From positions 1 to 45,352 of the forward strand of contig JBBAGE010000003.1 of NCBI GenBank assembly GCA_041655055.1: a stretch of 45,352 bases of DNA, given 5' to 3'. This document shows positions 31,851 through 39,766 of the stretch, piece by piece; within the stretch, counting starts at the first letter, position 1, and each line of letters starts with the position of its first letter. The position numbers and the translations under genes were made by a program. The DNA comes from JBBAGE01 sp041655055. Lineage in GTDB: Bacteria; Pseudomonadota; Alphaproteobacteria; Rhodobacterales; Rhodobacteraceae. The notes under the pieces were generated by a model that did not search any database, was not told the origin of the DNA, and saw only the letters and a program-made list of their open reading frames with translations.

Positions 31851-33238
31851 GCCAGCAACTCCTGCCAGCGGGCGATCTGGGCGCGCACCTGATCGGGCGC
31901 GGTCCCGCCATAGCTGGTGCGCGAGGCGACCGAGTTTTCCACCCCCAGCACGTCAAAAACGGCCTCGGTGATATCGCCGTGCACGCTTTGCATATCCGCA
32001 AGCGTCAGATCCGGCAGATCGCAGCCCTTGCGTTCCGCCAGCGCCACCAGTGCGCCGGTCACGTGATGCGCATCGCGAAACGGCAGCCCCAGCGCGCGCA
32101 CCAGCCAATCGGCCAGATCCGTGGCGGTCGAAAACCCCGAAGCCGCGGCCACGCGCAACGCATCGCGGTTGGCGGTCATATCGGCCACCATGCCGGTCAT
32201 CGCGGCCAACGCCAGCATCAGGTGATCGGCGGCATCGAAAACCTGTTCCTTATCCTCTTGCATATCCTTGGAATAGGCGAGCGGCAGCCCCTTCATCACC
32301 GTAAACAGCGCCACCATCGCGCCCATGATCCGCCCGATTTTTGCGCGGATCAGTTCCGCCGCATCGGGGTTCTTTTTCTGCGGCATGATGGATGAGCCGG
32401 TGGAAAACCGATCGCTCAGCGCGACAAACCGGAATTGCGCCGATGACCAGATCACCAGTTCCTCTGCCAGCCGGCTTAGATGCACCGCGCAGATCGCGGC
32501 CGAAGACAGGAATTCCAGCGCGAAATCCCGGTCCGACACGGCATCGAGCGAATTGGCCGCAGGCGCGTCAAACCCCAGCGCCGCCGCCGTCATATGCCGG
32601 TCGATCGGAAAGGATGTGCCCGCCAGTGCCGCGGCCCCCAGCGGGCTTTCGTTCATCCGCGCGCGCGCATCGCGAAACCGCGACACATCGCGGCCAAACA
32701 TTTCGACATAGGCCATCATGTGATGGCCCCATGTCACCGGCTGCGCCACCTGCAAATGGGTAAAACCGGGCATGACCCAATCGGCCCCGGCCTCGGCCTG
32801 ATCGATCAGCGCGCGCTGCAATGCCCCCAGCGCGCCGATCACCGCATCATGTTGATCGCGCACCCACAATTTGAAATCGGTCGCCACCTGATCATTGCGG
32901 CTGCGTGCCGTATGCAGCCGCCCGGCAGGCGCGCCGATGAAATCGCGCAGCCGCGATTCCACGTTCATATGGATATCTTCGAGCGCGGTGGAAAACGGGA
33001 AATCTCCCGCCTCGATTTCTGACAAGACCGTGAGCAGCCCTTCCCCAATCGCCTTGGCATCGCTATCGGTGATGATGCCCGTGGCCGCAAGCATCGCGGC
33101 ATGGGCACGCGATCCGGCAATGTCCTGAGCATACATGCGCTTGTCAAAGCTGATCGAGGCGTTGATCGCCTCCATGATGGCATCAGGCCCGGCGGCAAAG
33201 CGGCCGCCCCACATCGCGTTGGAGGTTTTGTTGGTCAT
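31847..33238 (-). CDS. argH: argininosuccinate lyase
   Basis: A 463-residue enzyme of the fumarase/aspartase superfamily that splits argininosuccinate to arginine and fumarate. Signatures present are NAMWGGRFAAGPDAIMEAIN, EDIHMNVESRL, TARSRNDQVATDFKLWVRD, MPGFTHLQVAQPVTWGHH and the family signature GSSIMPQKKNPD. The ATG at 33238 has GGAT-rich sequence upstream; an ATG nine bases earlier lacks any ribosome-binding signal. The start codon is only 21 bases from that of the divergent tlpA gene, so at least one promoter must lie inside the other gene. It leads argH-lptM-DUF2834-lysA-TIGR02302. Confidence 0.97.
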   Translation of the reverse strand: MTNKTSNAMWGGRFAAGPDAIMEAINASISFDKRMYAQDIAGSRAHAAMLAATGIITDSDAKAIGEGLLTVLSEIEAGDFPFSTALEDIHMNVESRLRDFIGAPAGRLHTARSRNDQVATDFKLWVRDQHDAVIGALGALQRALIDQAEAGADWVMPGFTHLQVAQPVTWGHHMMAYVEMFGRDVSRFRDARARMNESPLGAAALAGTSFPIDRHMTAAALGFDAPAANSLDAVSDRDFALEFLSSAAICAVHLSRLAEELVIWSSAQFRFVALSDRFSTGSSIMPQKKNPDAAELIRAKIGRIMGAMVALFTVMKGLPLAYSKDMQEDKEQVFDAADHLMLALAAMTGMVADMTANRDALRVAAASGFSTATDLADWLVRALGLPFRDAHHVTGALVALAERKGCDLPDLTLADMQSVHGDITEAVFDVLGVENSVASRTSYGGTAPDQVRAQIARWQELLA

Positions 33239-33259
33239 TCTGCCCATCCGGGAGTTGTC

Positions 33260-33814
33260 ATGAAGAAATTTCGTCGGGTCATTCTCTACACGGCCCTTGC
33301 GCTGTTCGCAAACACTGCAACCGCCGCAGATGTCGAAAGACTGGAAGCCCTGCGCCAAGACAGCATGCGCAAGCTGATCTTTGTGGCCGATCCCGAAATG
33401 GCCCCCGATCCGGGCTTTACCGATGCGGGTGGCGCAGCGATGGATATGGCGGCGTTTCGTGGCAAATATCTGTTGGTGAATTTCTGGGCGACATGGTGCG
33501 CGCCCTGCCGCGAAGAAATGCCCGCGCTGGACGCGCTGCAGGCCGAATTCGGCGGCGATGATTTTGCCGTTCTGCCCATTGCCACCGGCCCCAACCCCCT
33601 GCCCGCAATTGAAAAATTCTATACCGAAACCGGGCTGGAACATCTGGGCACCTACCTTGATCCCCGCCAGGTAATGGCGCGCGAAATGGCGGTGCTGGCC
33701 CTGCCGATCACGGTGCTGATCGACCCCGAGGGCCGCGAAATCGCCCGCCTGCGCGGCGATGCCGAATGGTATAGCGACAGCGCCCGCGCGATCATTGCCG
33801 CGCTGCTGGAATAG
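33260..33814 (+). CDS. TlpA-family thiol:disulfide interchange protein
   Basis: A 184-residue exported thioredoxin-fold protein. Residues 1-23 are a signal peptide (FRRVILYTALALFANTATAA), so it acts in the periplasm, possibly anchored if the signal is not cut. The active site is WCAPC (Cys80, Cys83) in LLVNFWATWCAPCREEMPAL, and the cis-proline segment is VLALPITVLIDPEGREI. Relatives reduce cytochrome c apoproteins or copper-site cysteines for oxidase assembly. It is divergent from argH and overlaps the converging tag gene by 23 bases. The specific partner is not shown by the context. Confidence 0.9.
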   Translation: MKKFRRVILYTALALFANTATAADVERLEALRQDSMRKLIFVADPEMAPDPGFTDAGGAAMDMAAFRGKYLLVNFWATWCAPCREEMPALDALQAEFGGDDFAVLPIATGPNPLPAIEKFYTETGLEHLGTYLDPRQVMAREMAVLALPITVLIDPEGREIARLRGDAEWYSDSARAIIAALLE

Positions 33815-34373
33815 CGGCCACCTGTGCGTGGCGGGGGCAGGTGATCAGGTGATCGTTCACCATCCCCACCGCCTGCATGAAGGCATAGGTGATCGTCGGC
33901 CCACAAAACTTGAACCCCTCGGCCTTTAGCCCTTTGGCCATGCGTTCCGAAACCGGCGTTTTGGCCGGCACATCGGCAAGGCTGGCAAAGCGGTTTTGTA
34001 TCGGCACGCCATCGACAAAGGCCCAGATAAAGCGGGCAAAGCCCTGATCCGCCTCGATCCGCTGCCAGGCGCGGGCGCCGGTGATCGCGCCCTCGATCTT
34101 GCCGCGATGGCGCACGATGCCGGGGTTTTGCAACAGTTTTTCTACATGATCCGGCCCCCATTCGGCGATGATATCGGGATCAAACCCGGCAAACGCATCG
34201 CGAAAAGCGGCGCGTTTGTTCAAAATCGTGATCCAGCTCAGCCCCGCCTGAAACCCTTCGAGAATCAGCATTTCAAACAGCGCCCGGCCATCATGCAGCG
34301 GAACGCCCCATTCGTGATCATGATAATCGATATAAATGTCGCTATTTCCGACCCATCCGCAGCGTTCGCCCAT
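33792..34373 (-). CDS. tag: DNA-3-methyladenine glycosylase I
   Basis: A 193-residue base-excision repair enzyme that removes 3-methyladenine. The TAG family signature is complete: ERCGWVGNSDIYIDYHDHEW with the first zinc cysteine (Cys5) and the early histidine, LFEMLILEGFQAGLSWITIL with the active-site glutamate, and the C-terminal MVNDHLITCPRH with the other zinc ligands. GPTITYAFMQAVG is also conserved. Its 3' end overlaps that of tlpA by 23 bases, so the two messages are antisense at their ends. It is divergent from the EAL gene across 116 bases, where I saw no clear promoter. Confidence 0.95.
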   Translation of the reverse strand: MGERCGWVGNSDIYIDYHDHEWGVPLHDGRALFEMLILEGFQAGLSWITILNKRAAFRDAFAGFDPDIIAEWGPDHVEKLLQNPGIVRHRGKIEGAITGARAWQRIEADQGFARFIWAFVDGVPIQNRFASLADVPAKTPVSERMAKGLKAEGFKFCGPTITYAFMQAVGMVNDHLITCPRHAQVAAIPAARQ

Positions 34374-34489
34374 GATATCAACCCGTTACATGCCTGGGCG
34401 CAGATTACCCGCTTTCAAGATAAATGCCACGCTTTACCGGACATTAAGCCATTCACGCGATGCTGGGCCAATAAGCGAAAGGAGTTGTG

Positions 34490-35326
34490 ATGCGCCCGCA
34501 GCCTGAAATCATCGACGATGCCCGCCAAAGCCCGCTGGCCCATGCCGTCAGCCAGCGGGAACAGGATACATTGTTCATGGTCCGCCGCGCCATTGCCAAC
34601 AAACGTGTGGTGCTGGCCTATCAACCGGTGATGCAGGCCGCGCGCCCCGGCCATGTCGCCTTTTACGAGGCATTGTTGCGCGTGCTGGATGATGATGGCC
34701 GCGTCATCCCCGCGCGTGATTTCATCGATACGACCGAAACCCACGAAATGGGCCGGCTGCTGGATTGTCTGGCGCTGGAAGCGGGGCTGGACACGCTGGC
34801 GCAGGTGCCGGGGCTGCGGCTGTCGATCAACCTTTCGGCGCGTTCGATCGGCTATCCGCGCTGGCGGCAGGTGCTGGCACAGGGGCTGGCGGCGGCGCCC
34901 GATATTGCCGAACGGCTGATTTTGGAAATATCCGAAACCTCGGCCATGCTGATGCCCGATCTGGTCACCAGTTTCATGGCCGATCAACAGGCGCGCGGCA
35001 TTTCCTTTGCGCTTGATGAATTCGGGGCGGGCAGCACGACCTTTCGCTATCTCAAACAATTTTACTTCGACATCATGAAAATCGATGGCCAGTTCATTCG
35101 CGGCATGGCCGGTTCGCCCGATAATCAGGTGCTGGTGAGCGCGCTCATCTCGCTCGCGCGGCATTTTGAAATGTTCACCGTGGCCAGCGCCGTGGAATCG
35201 GATGCCGATGCCCGCATCCTGATTGATGCGGGGGTCGATTGCTTGCAGGGCTATTTCTTTGGCCTGCCCACGATCAATCCGCCATGGCTGGCCCAGACCA
35301 CCGCAAAGGGCCACCGTCAACGTTGA
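34490..35326 (+). CDS. EAL-domain protein, probably degenerate c-di-GMP phosphodiesterase
   Basis: A 278-residue cytoplasmic protein that is essentially one EAL domain with a 30-residue lead. Several c-di-GMP and metal ligands remain: Glu in YEALLR, Asn in SINLSA, Glu in ILEISE, Lys in MKIDG and Gln in CLQGYFFG. Two key sites differ from active enzymes: the DDFG loop reads DEFG, and the segment normally VAEGVE reads VASAVE, losing the glutamate proposed as general base in RocR. It may bind c-di-GMP or a partner without hydrolysing it. AGGAG lies five bases before the ATG. It precedes phaA by 85 bases, but phaA probably has its own promoter. Confidence 0.88.
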   Translation: MRPQPEIIDDARQSPLAHAVSQREQDTLFMVRRAIANKRVVLAYQPVMQAARPGHVAFYEALLRVLDDDGRVIPARDFIDTTETHEMGRLLDCLALEAGLDTLAQVPGLRLSINLSARSIGYPRWRQVLAQGLAAAPDIAERLILEISETSAMLMPDLVTSFMADQQARGISFALDEFGAGSTTFRYLKQFYFDIMKIDGQFIRGMAGSPDNQVLVSALISLARHFEMFTVASAVESDADARILIDAGVDCLQGYFFGLPTINPPWLAQTTAKGHRQR

Positions 35327-35362
35327 AAATTTCCCGCCAAGCGCGTAGTGACAGCTCTGTCA
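35323..35362 (+). promoter_or_regulatory. candidate phaA promoter with operator-like palindrome
   Basis: TTGAAA (35323-35328), overlapping the EAL stop codon, and TAGTGA (35346-35351) are 17 bases apart. The -10 box runs into an inverted repeat, TGACAG and CTGTCA around CT (35349-35362). The box match is modest. Confidence 0.4.
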
Positions 35363-35411
35363 GGGCAAGTGCGGGTCATGCCCCCTGCCCAAACTGGGAG
35401 AGGACATCGAA

Positions 35412-36587
35412 ATGACCAATGTTGTGATTGCATCTGCCGCCCGCACCGCTGTGGGCAGCTTTGGCGGCGCGTTCGCCAATACCCCTGCACATGAACTCGG
35501 CGCCGCCGTGCTAGAGGCGGTGGTCGCCCGCGCCGGTATCGACAAGGCCGAGGTTTCGGAAACCATCCTCGGGCAGGTGCTGACTGCCGGTCAGGGCCAG
35601 AACCCCGCCCGCCAGGCCCATATCGGCGCCGGCCTGCCACAGGAATCGGCCGCCTGGGGCATCAATCAGGTCTGCGGTTCCGGCCTGCGGGCCGTGGCGC
35701 TGGGGGCGCAGCATATCCTGCTGGGTGACGCCGATATCGTCGCCGCCGGCGGGCAGGAAAACATGTCGCTCAGCCCGCATGTCGCCAATCTGCGCAATGG
35801 CCACAAAATGGGCGATATGAAATTCATCGATTCGATGATCCGCGATGGCCTTTGGGATGCGTTCAATGGCTATCACATGGGCAATACCGCCGAAAACGTC
35901 GCCGAACGCTGGCAGATCAGCCGCGAAATGCAGGATGAATTCGCCGTCGCCTCGCAAAACAAGGCCGAGGCCGCGCAAAAGGCCGGCAAATTTGCCGATG
36001 AAATCGCGCCCTTTATCGTCAAGACCCGCAAGGGCGATATCACCGTGGATGCCGACGAATATATCCGCCACGGCGCCACGCTGGAAGCGATGCAAAAATT
36101 GCGCCCCGCATTCACCAAGGATGGCACCGTGACTGCCGCCAATGCTTCGGGCATCAATGATGGCGCGGCGGCGGTGCTGCTGATGTCGGCCGCCAATGCC
36201 GAAAAGCGCGGCATCCGCCCGCTGGCCCGCATCGCCAGCTATGCCACCGCGGGGCTTGATCCCGCGATCATGGGCGTCGGCCCGATCCACGCCAGCCGCA
36301 AGGCGCTGGAAAAAGCCGGCTGGAAGGCCAGCGATCTCGATCTGGTTGAAGCGAATGAGGCCTTTGCCGCCCAGGCCTGCGCCGTGAACAAGGATATGGG
36401 CTGGGATCCGGCGATCGTGAACGTCAATGGCGGCGCGATTGCCATCGGCCATCCGATCGGGGCATCGGGGTGCCGGGTGCTCAATACCTTGCTGTTTGAA
36501 ATGCAGCGCCGCGACGCAAAGAAAGGCCTTGCCACGCTGTGTATCGGCGGCGGTATGGGGGTTGCACTCTGCGTGGAACGCGACTAA
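35412..36587 (+). CDS. phaA: acetyl-CoA acetyltransferase (beta-ketothiolase)
   Basis: A 391-residue biosynthetic thiolase joining two acetyl-CoA into acetoacetyl-CoA, the first step to polyhydroxybutyrate. The nucleophile is Cys88 in NQVCGSGLRAV. The covering loop and substrate region show GGQENMSLSPHV and NGYHMGNTAENVAERW, and the C-terminal catalytic histidine and cysteine are in AIGHPIGASGCRV and LCIGGGMGVALCVE. The start MTNVVIASAARTAVGSFGG and the length are normal. GAGAGGA precedes the ATG. phaB follows 75 bases later, with a strong hairpin in the gap. No polymerase (phaC) is in the window. Confidence 0.97.
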   Translation: MTNVVIASAARTAVGSFGGAFANTPAHELGAAVLEAVVARAGIDKAEVSETILGQVLTAGQGQNPARQAHIGAGLPQESAAWGINQVCGSGLRAVALGAQHILLGDADIVAAGGQENMSLSPHVANLRNGHKMGDMKFIDSMIRDGLWDAFNGYHMGNTAENVAERWQISREMQDEFAVASQNKAEAAQKAGKFADEIAPFIVKTRKGDITVDADEYIRHGATLEAMQKLRPAFTKDGTVTAANASGINDGAAAVLLMSAANAEKRGIRPLARIASYATAGLDPAIMGVGPIHASRKALEKAGWKASDLDLVEANEAFAAQACAVNKDMGWDPAIVNVNGGAIAIGHPIGASGCRVLNTLLFEMQRRDAKKGLATLCIGGGMGVALCVERD

Positions 36588-36594
36588 TAGGCTC

Positions 36595-36619
36595 GGGCGC
36601 GCAATAATGTTGCGCGCCC
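36595..36619 (+). terminator. intercistronic hairpin between phaA and phaB
   Basis: A ten-base perfect stem (GGGCGCGCAA at 36595-36604, TTGCGCGCCC at 36610-36619) with loop TAATG, then TAATTT. The T-tract is short and broken, so it is more likely a partial terminator or mRNA stabiliser controlling the phaA to phaB ratio than a full stop. Confidence 0.65.
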
Positions 36620-36662
36620 TAATTTGCCCAAGAAACAAGATTACCTGACGACGGAGGACATC

Positions 36663-37385
36663 ATGGCCAGAGTAGCACTCGTAACGGGTGGTTCACGCGG
36701 CATTGGCGCTGCGATCAGCAAGGCGCTGCAAGAGGCCGGCTATACCGTTGCTGCCAACTACGCTGGCAATGACGAAGCCGCCGCCCAATTCACCAAGGAA
36801 ACCGGGATCAAGACCTATAAATGGTCGGTCGCCGATTACGACGCCTGCGCCGCCGGCATCGCCCAGGTCGAAGCGGATCTTGGCCCGATTGACGTGCTGG
36901 TCAACAATGCCGGCATCACCCGCGACGCGCCCTTTCATAAAATGAGCCGCGAGCAGTGGTCCGAGGTGATGGATACCAACCTTTCGGGCGTGTTCAACAT
37001 GACCCATCCGCTGTGGAACGGGATGCGCGAACGCAAATTCGGCCGCATCATCAACATCAGTTCGGTCAATGGCCAAAAGGGCCAGTTCGGCCAGACCAAC
37101 TATGCCGCCGCCAAGGCCGGCGATCTGGGCTTTACCAAGGCGCTGGCCCAGGAAGGCGCGCGGGCCGGCATCACCGTCAACGCGATCTGCCCCGGTTATA
37201 TCGCGACCGAAATGGTCATGGCCGTGCCGGAAAAAGTGCGCGAATCGATCATCGGTGGCATTCCGGTGGGCCGTCTGGGCGAACCCCATGAAATTGCGCG
37301 CTGCGTGGTATTCCTGGCGGGCGATGATGCGGGTTTTATCACCGGATCAACGATTTCGGCCAATGGCGGCCAGTATATGATCTGA
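36663..37385 (+). CDS. phaB: acetoacetyl-CoA reductase
   Basis: A 240-residue NADPH-dependent SDR that reduces acetoacetyl-CoA to (R)-3-hydroxybutyryl-CoA, the polyhydroxybutyrate monomer. TGGSRGIGAAISKALQ is the cofactor loop, followed by NNAGITRDAPFHKMSREQW, the catalytic serine and YAAAK in INISSVNGQKGQFGQ and NYAAAKAG, and the C-terminal GGIPVGRLGEPHEIARCVVF. QFGQTNYAAAKAGDLGFTKA is characteristic of PhaB over FabG. GGAGG lies before the ATG; thirteen further upstream codons in frame are unlikely to be translated. A clear terminator follows. Confidence 0.96.
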   Translation: MARVALVTGGSRGIGAAISKALQEAGYTVAANYAGNDEAAAQFTKETGIKTYKWSVADYDACAAGIAQVEADLGPIDVLVNNAGITRDAPFHKMSREQWSEVMDTNLSGVFNMTHPLWNGMRERKFGRIINISSVNGQKGQFGQTNYAAAKAGDLGFTKALAQEGARAGITVNAICPGYIATEMVMAVPEKVRESIIGGIPVGRLGEPHEIARCVVFLAGDDAGFITGSTISANGGQYMI

Positions 37386-37409
37386 TCCACCCGGATCAGG
37401 ACAAAGTCA

Positions 37410-37435
37410 AAGGCCGGCCTTTGCGCCGGCCTTTT
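37410..37435 (+). terminator. intrinsic terminator of phaB
   Basis: A nine-base stem (AAGGCCGGC at 37410-37418, GCCGGCCTT at 37425-37433) runs into TTTT. A second hairpin, CTGATCC and GGATCAG around ACCC (37382-37399), begins at the stop codon. Confidence 0.82.
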
Positions 37436-37454
37436 CGTTGGGAATGGGGGCCTG

Positions 37455-37619
37455 TTATTGCTGCAACCGCTCAATCTTTTCTTTCAGGTGCAATTTTTGC
37501 TTTTTCAGCGCCGCGACCTCAAGATCATCAACCGCAGGCATGCGCTGCGCTTCTTCGACCTGAAGCGAAAGAGAGTGGTGCTTCCTCTTCAGTTCCTGCA
37601 AATGCGAACTCAAGCTCAT
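37455..37619 (-). CDS. YdcH family protein (DUF465)
   Basis: A 54-residue highly charged helical protein. SLSSHLQELKRKHHSLSLQV and KKQKLHLKEKIERL, with the short break at MPAVDDLEVAA, match DUF465, a widespread bacterial family forming a helical hairpin or coiled coil, of unknown function. The start at 37619 is preceded by GGAGG eight bases away; longer in-frame sequence upstream includes the noncoding gap and trmN6 end and is rejected. It has its own predicted promoter and converges with phaB. Confidence 0.88.
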   Translation of the reverse strand: MSLSSHLQELKRKHHSLSLQVEEAQRMPAVDDLEVAALKKQKLHLKEKIERLQQ

Positions 37620-37655
37620 GTTAGCTGCCTCCTTCTGTGAGTGACGTGCCGCATC

Positions 37656-37684
37656 ATTACAGCACATCCGGCGCGATCTGTCAT
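37656..37684 (-). promoter_or_regulatory. candidate promoter of the YdcH gene
   Basis: Minus strand ATGACA (37684-37679) and TGTAAT (37661-37656) with a 17-base spacer; each box matches five of six consensus bases. This is the best promoter by eye in the window. Confidence 0.6.
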
Positions 37685-37728
37685 CGACGCCATTGTCACG
37701 AAACTGACATATAACCATTGCCAAAGCG

Positions 37729-38520
37729 TTAAGCCGGCCAGTCGAGCGCAGCCCCTTCGCGTAAAATTGCGCGCAGTTGGGGGGTGTAGCTGTCACCATC
37801 GGCCAGATGCCGCGCCCCTTCGTGCATGATCAGCGGCGCCAGTAGCGCGAATTCCGCGCGCCCGCCCTTGCGCGCCTGCACGATCACGAGCCCAGCCGGC
37901 CGCCCATGGCGCGGCGCAATCGGCAGCACCCGGATCGACCCCAGCCGCGGCGCAATCGCGCCCAGTAGATCGGGCAGCCGCGCGGCATTCTGGATCATGG
38001 TCAACAGCCCGCGATGGCGCAGCCGCCGCGCGGCCACATCGACCCAAATCCCCAGGGGCGTCACCTCACCCATCGCGGCCTCGCGGATCGGGCGGGGCGA
38101 GGCGGTGCTGTGTGCGCGCAGAAAATAGGGTGGATTTGCAATGACATGATCGAAACTCTGGCCCCGCAAATCCGCTGGAAGCGCCGCAACATCGGCCGTC
38201 ACCACCGCCACATCGATGCCATTTTTCGCCGCATTGCGCCGCGCCAGATCGGCATAAAGCGGCTGACCCTCGACCCCGACGACCCCGGCCAAACCCGGCA
38301 CCCGCGCCGCCAGACACAGCATCGCTGCCCCCGCGCCACAGCCGAGTTCCAGCACGCTTTCGCCCGGTTTTGCCGCCACCGCCGCCGCCAGCAACACCGG
38401 ATCGACCCCGGCGCGATAACCCGCGCGCGGTTGCCACAGCGCCAGCCGGCCGCCCAGAAAGCCGTCGCAGCTTAGCTGGTCATCGGTGAACAACGGGTTA
38501 ACTGCTGATCGCGATGTCAT
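37729..38520 (-). CDS. trmN6: tRNA1(Val) (adenine(37)-N6)-methyltransferase-like protein
   Basis: A 263-residue Rossmann-fold methyltransferase. LSCDGFLGGRLALWQPRAGY precedes VDPVLLAAAVAAKPGESVLE and the SAM-binding LELGCGAGAAMLCLA. The catalytic NPPY is in DHVIANPPYFLRAHSTAS, marking an N6-adenine methyltransferase. Relatives such as E. coli TrmN6/YfiC modify A37 of tRNA1(Val). The start is uncertain: ATG at 38520 lies 23 bases inside DUF2007, while a TTG at 38493, just after the DUF2007 stop, would begin closer to the family's usual N-terminus. Neither has a good Shine-Dalgarno sequence. Confidence 0.88.
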   Translation of the reverse strand: MTSRSAVNPLFTDDQLSCDGFLGGRLALWQPRAGYRAGVDPVLLAAAVAAKPGESVLELGCGAGAAMLCLAARVPGLAGVVGVEGQPLYADLARRNAAKNGIDVAVVTADVAALPADLRGQSFDHVIANPPYFLRAHSTASPRPIREAAMGEVTPLGIWVDVAARRLRHRGLLTMIQNAARLPDLLGAIAPRLGSIRVLPIAPRHGRPAGLVIVQARKGGRAEFALLAPLIMHEGARHLADGDSYTPQLRAILREGAALDWPA

Positions 38521-38713
38521 TATCGGTCATCACGATCCGCGCCCGCCACAGGTCGCGATCCGCCACCATCAGCCTGCGCGGCAATATGCCGATGGACCCG
38601 CCAAAGATGCTCATATGGACGTCCATTTCAAAGCAGTTTATACCCTCACCCTCAAGAAGGGCGGTGGCAAAGGCGATGATGGTCGGGTCGTTGCTGCGCA
38701 ATAGCTCTTTCAT
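38498..38713 (-). CDS. DUF2007 family protein
   Basis: A 71-residue protein starting MKELLRSNDPTIIAFATALL. EGEGINCFEMDVHMSIFGGS, GILPRRLMVADRDLWRARIV and the end are typical of DUF2007, described as putative signal-transducing proteins; the fold is a small alpha/beta domain. It is divergent from the polyprenyl diphosphate synthase gene across 54 bases, with TCGACA and a weak -10 region upstream. It overlaps the annotated start of trmN6 by 23 bases, so the two are probably cotranscribed and perhaps translationally coupled. The function is not known. Confidence 0.83.
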   Translation of the reverse strand: MKELLRSNDPTIIAFATALLEGEGINCFEMDVHMSIFGGSIGILPRRLMVADRDLWRARIVMTDNDIAISS

Positions 38714-38767
38714 TCTTACGAGATAAGGGCAAAGCCACCGCTTTGTCGAGATGGTGATGGGGGCGGC

Positions 38768-39766
38768 ATGGGCCTGGACGACGCAACAGTGAAACCGCAC
38801 GAAGCCCTGGCCGCCTATCTGGCCGAGGATCTGGCCCAGGTCGATGCGCTGATCCGCGCCCGCATGGCATCGAAACACGCGCCCCGCATCCCCGAGGTGA
38901 CCGCCCATCTGATCGGCGCCGGGGGCAAACGCCTGCGCCCGATGCTGACGCTGGCGGCCGCGCGGATGTGTGGCTATCAGGGCGCGTTTCATATCCATCT
39001 GGCGGCGACGGTGGAATTCATCCATACCGCCACGCTTTTGCATGACGATGTGGTCGATGAAAGCGCGCAGCGCCGGGGCCGTCCGACGGCTAACCTGTTG
39101 TGGGACAACAAATCCAGCGTGTTGGTGGGCGATTATCTGTTCGCCCGCGCCTTTCAGTTGATGGTGGAACCGGGCAATCTGCGGGTGCTGGAAATCCTGT
39201 CCAATGCCGCCGCCACCATTGCCGAAGGCGAAGTTTTGCAGCTCACCGCTGCGCAGGATCTGGCCACGGATGAGGATATCTATCTGCAGGTGGTGCGCGG
39301 CAAAACCGCGGCCCTGTTTTCGGCGGCCACCGAATCGGGCGCGGAAATTGCCGGGGCGGATGCGGCGGTGACCAGGGCGCTGTTTGATTACGGCGATGCT
39401 TTGGGCATTTGTTTCCAAATTGTCGATGATTTGCTGGATTACTGGGGCACCGATGCCACCGGCAAAAACATCGGCGACGATTTTCGCGAACGCAAGCTGA
39501 CGCTGCCACTGATCAAGGCCGTTTCCCGCGCCAATGCGGACGAGCGCGCATTCTGGGCCCGCACGATCGAACAGGGCGACCAGCAAGAGGGCGATCTGGC
39601 CCATGCGCTGGAATTGTTGAACCGGCACAATGCGTTGCATGATACCCGTGCCGCGGCGCTTGATTGGGCGGATCGCGCCAAATCGGCGCTGGATGGCCTG
39701 CCCGCCGGGCCGCTGCGAGATTTGCTGCGCGATATTGCCGATTTCGTGGTGGTGCGCGTCAGGTAA
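38768..39766 (+). CDS. polyprenyl (octa-/decaprenyl) diphosphate synthase
   Basis: A 332-residue trans-prenyltransferase that builds the ubiquinone side chain from isopentenyl diphosphate and an allylic primer. The two Asp-rich motifs are LLHDDVVDES (with RRGRPTANLLWDN after it) and QIVDDLLDYWG; GGKRLRPMLTLAAARM binds diphosphate. The residues before the first Asp-rich motif, which limit chain length, are small, consistent with a long product. Rhodobacteraceae usually make ubiquinone-10, so decaprenyl is likely, but this is inference. It overlaps the converging ispE by eight bases, so two isoprenoid genes meet tail to tail. Confidence 0.93.
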   Translation: MGLDDATVKPHEALAAYLAEDLAQVDALIRARMASKHAPRIPEVTAHLIGAGGKRLRPMLTLAAARMCGYQGAFHIHLAATVEFIHTATLLHDDVVDESAQRRGRPTANLLWDNKSSVLVGDYLFARAFQLMVEPGNLRVLEILSNAAATIAEGEVLQLTAAQDLATDEDIYLQVVRGKTAALFSAATESGAEIAGADAAVTRALFDYGDALGICFQIVDDLLDYWGTDATGKNIGDDFRERKLTLPLIKAVSRANADERAFWARTIEQGDQQEGDLAHALELLNRHNALHDTRAAALDWADRAKSALDGLPAGPLRDLLRDIADFVVVRVR

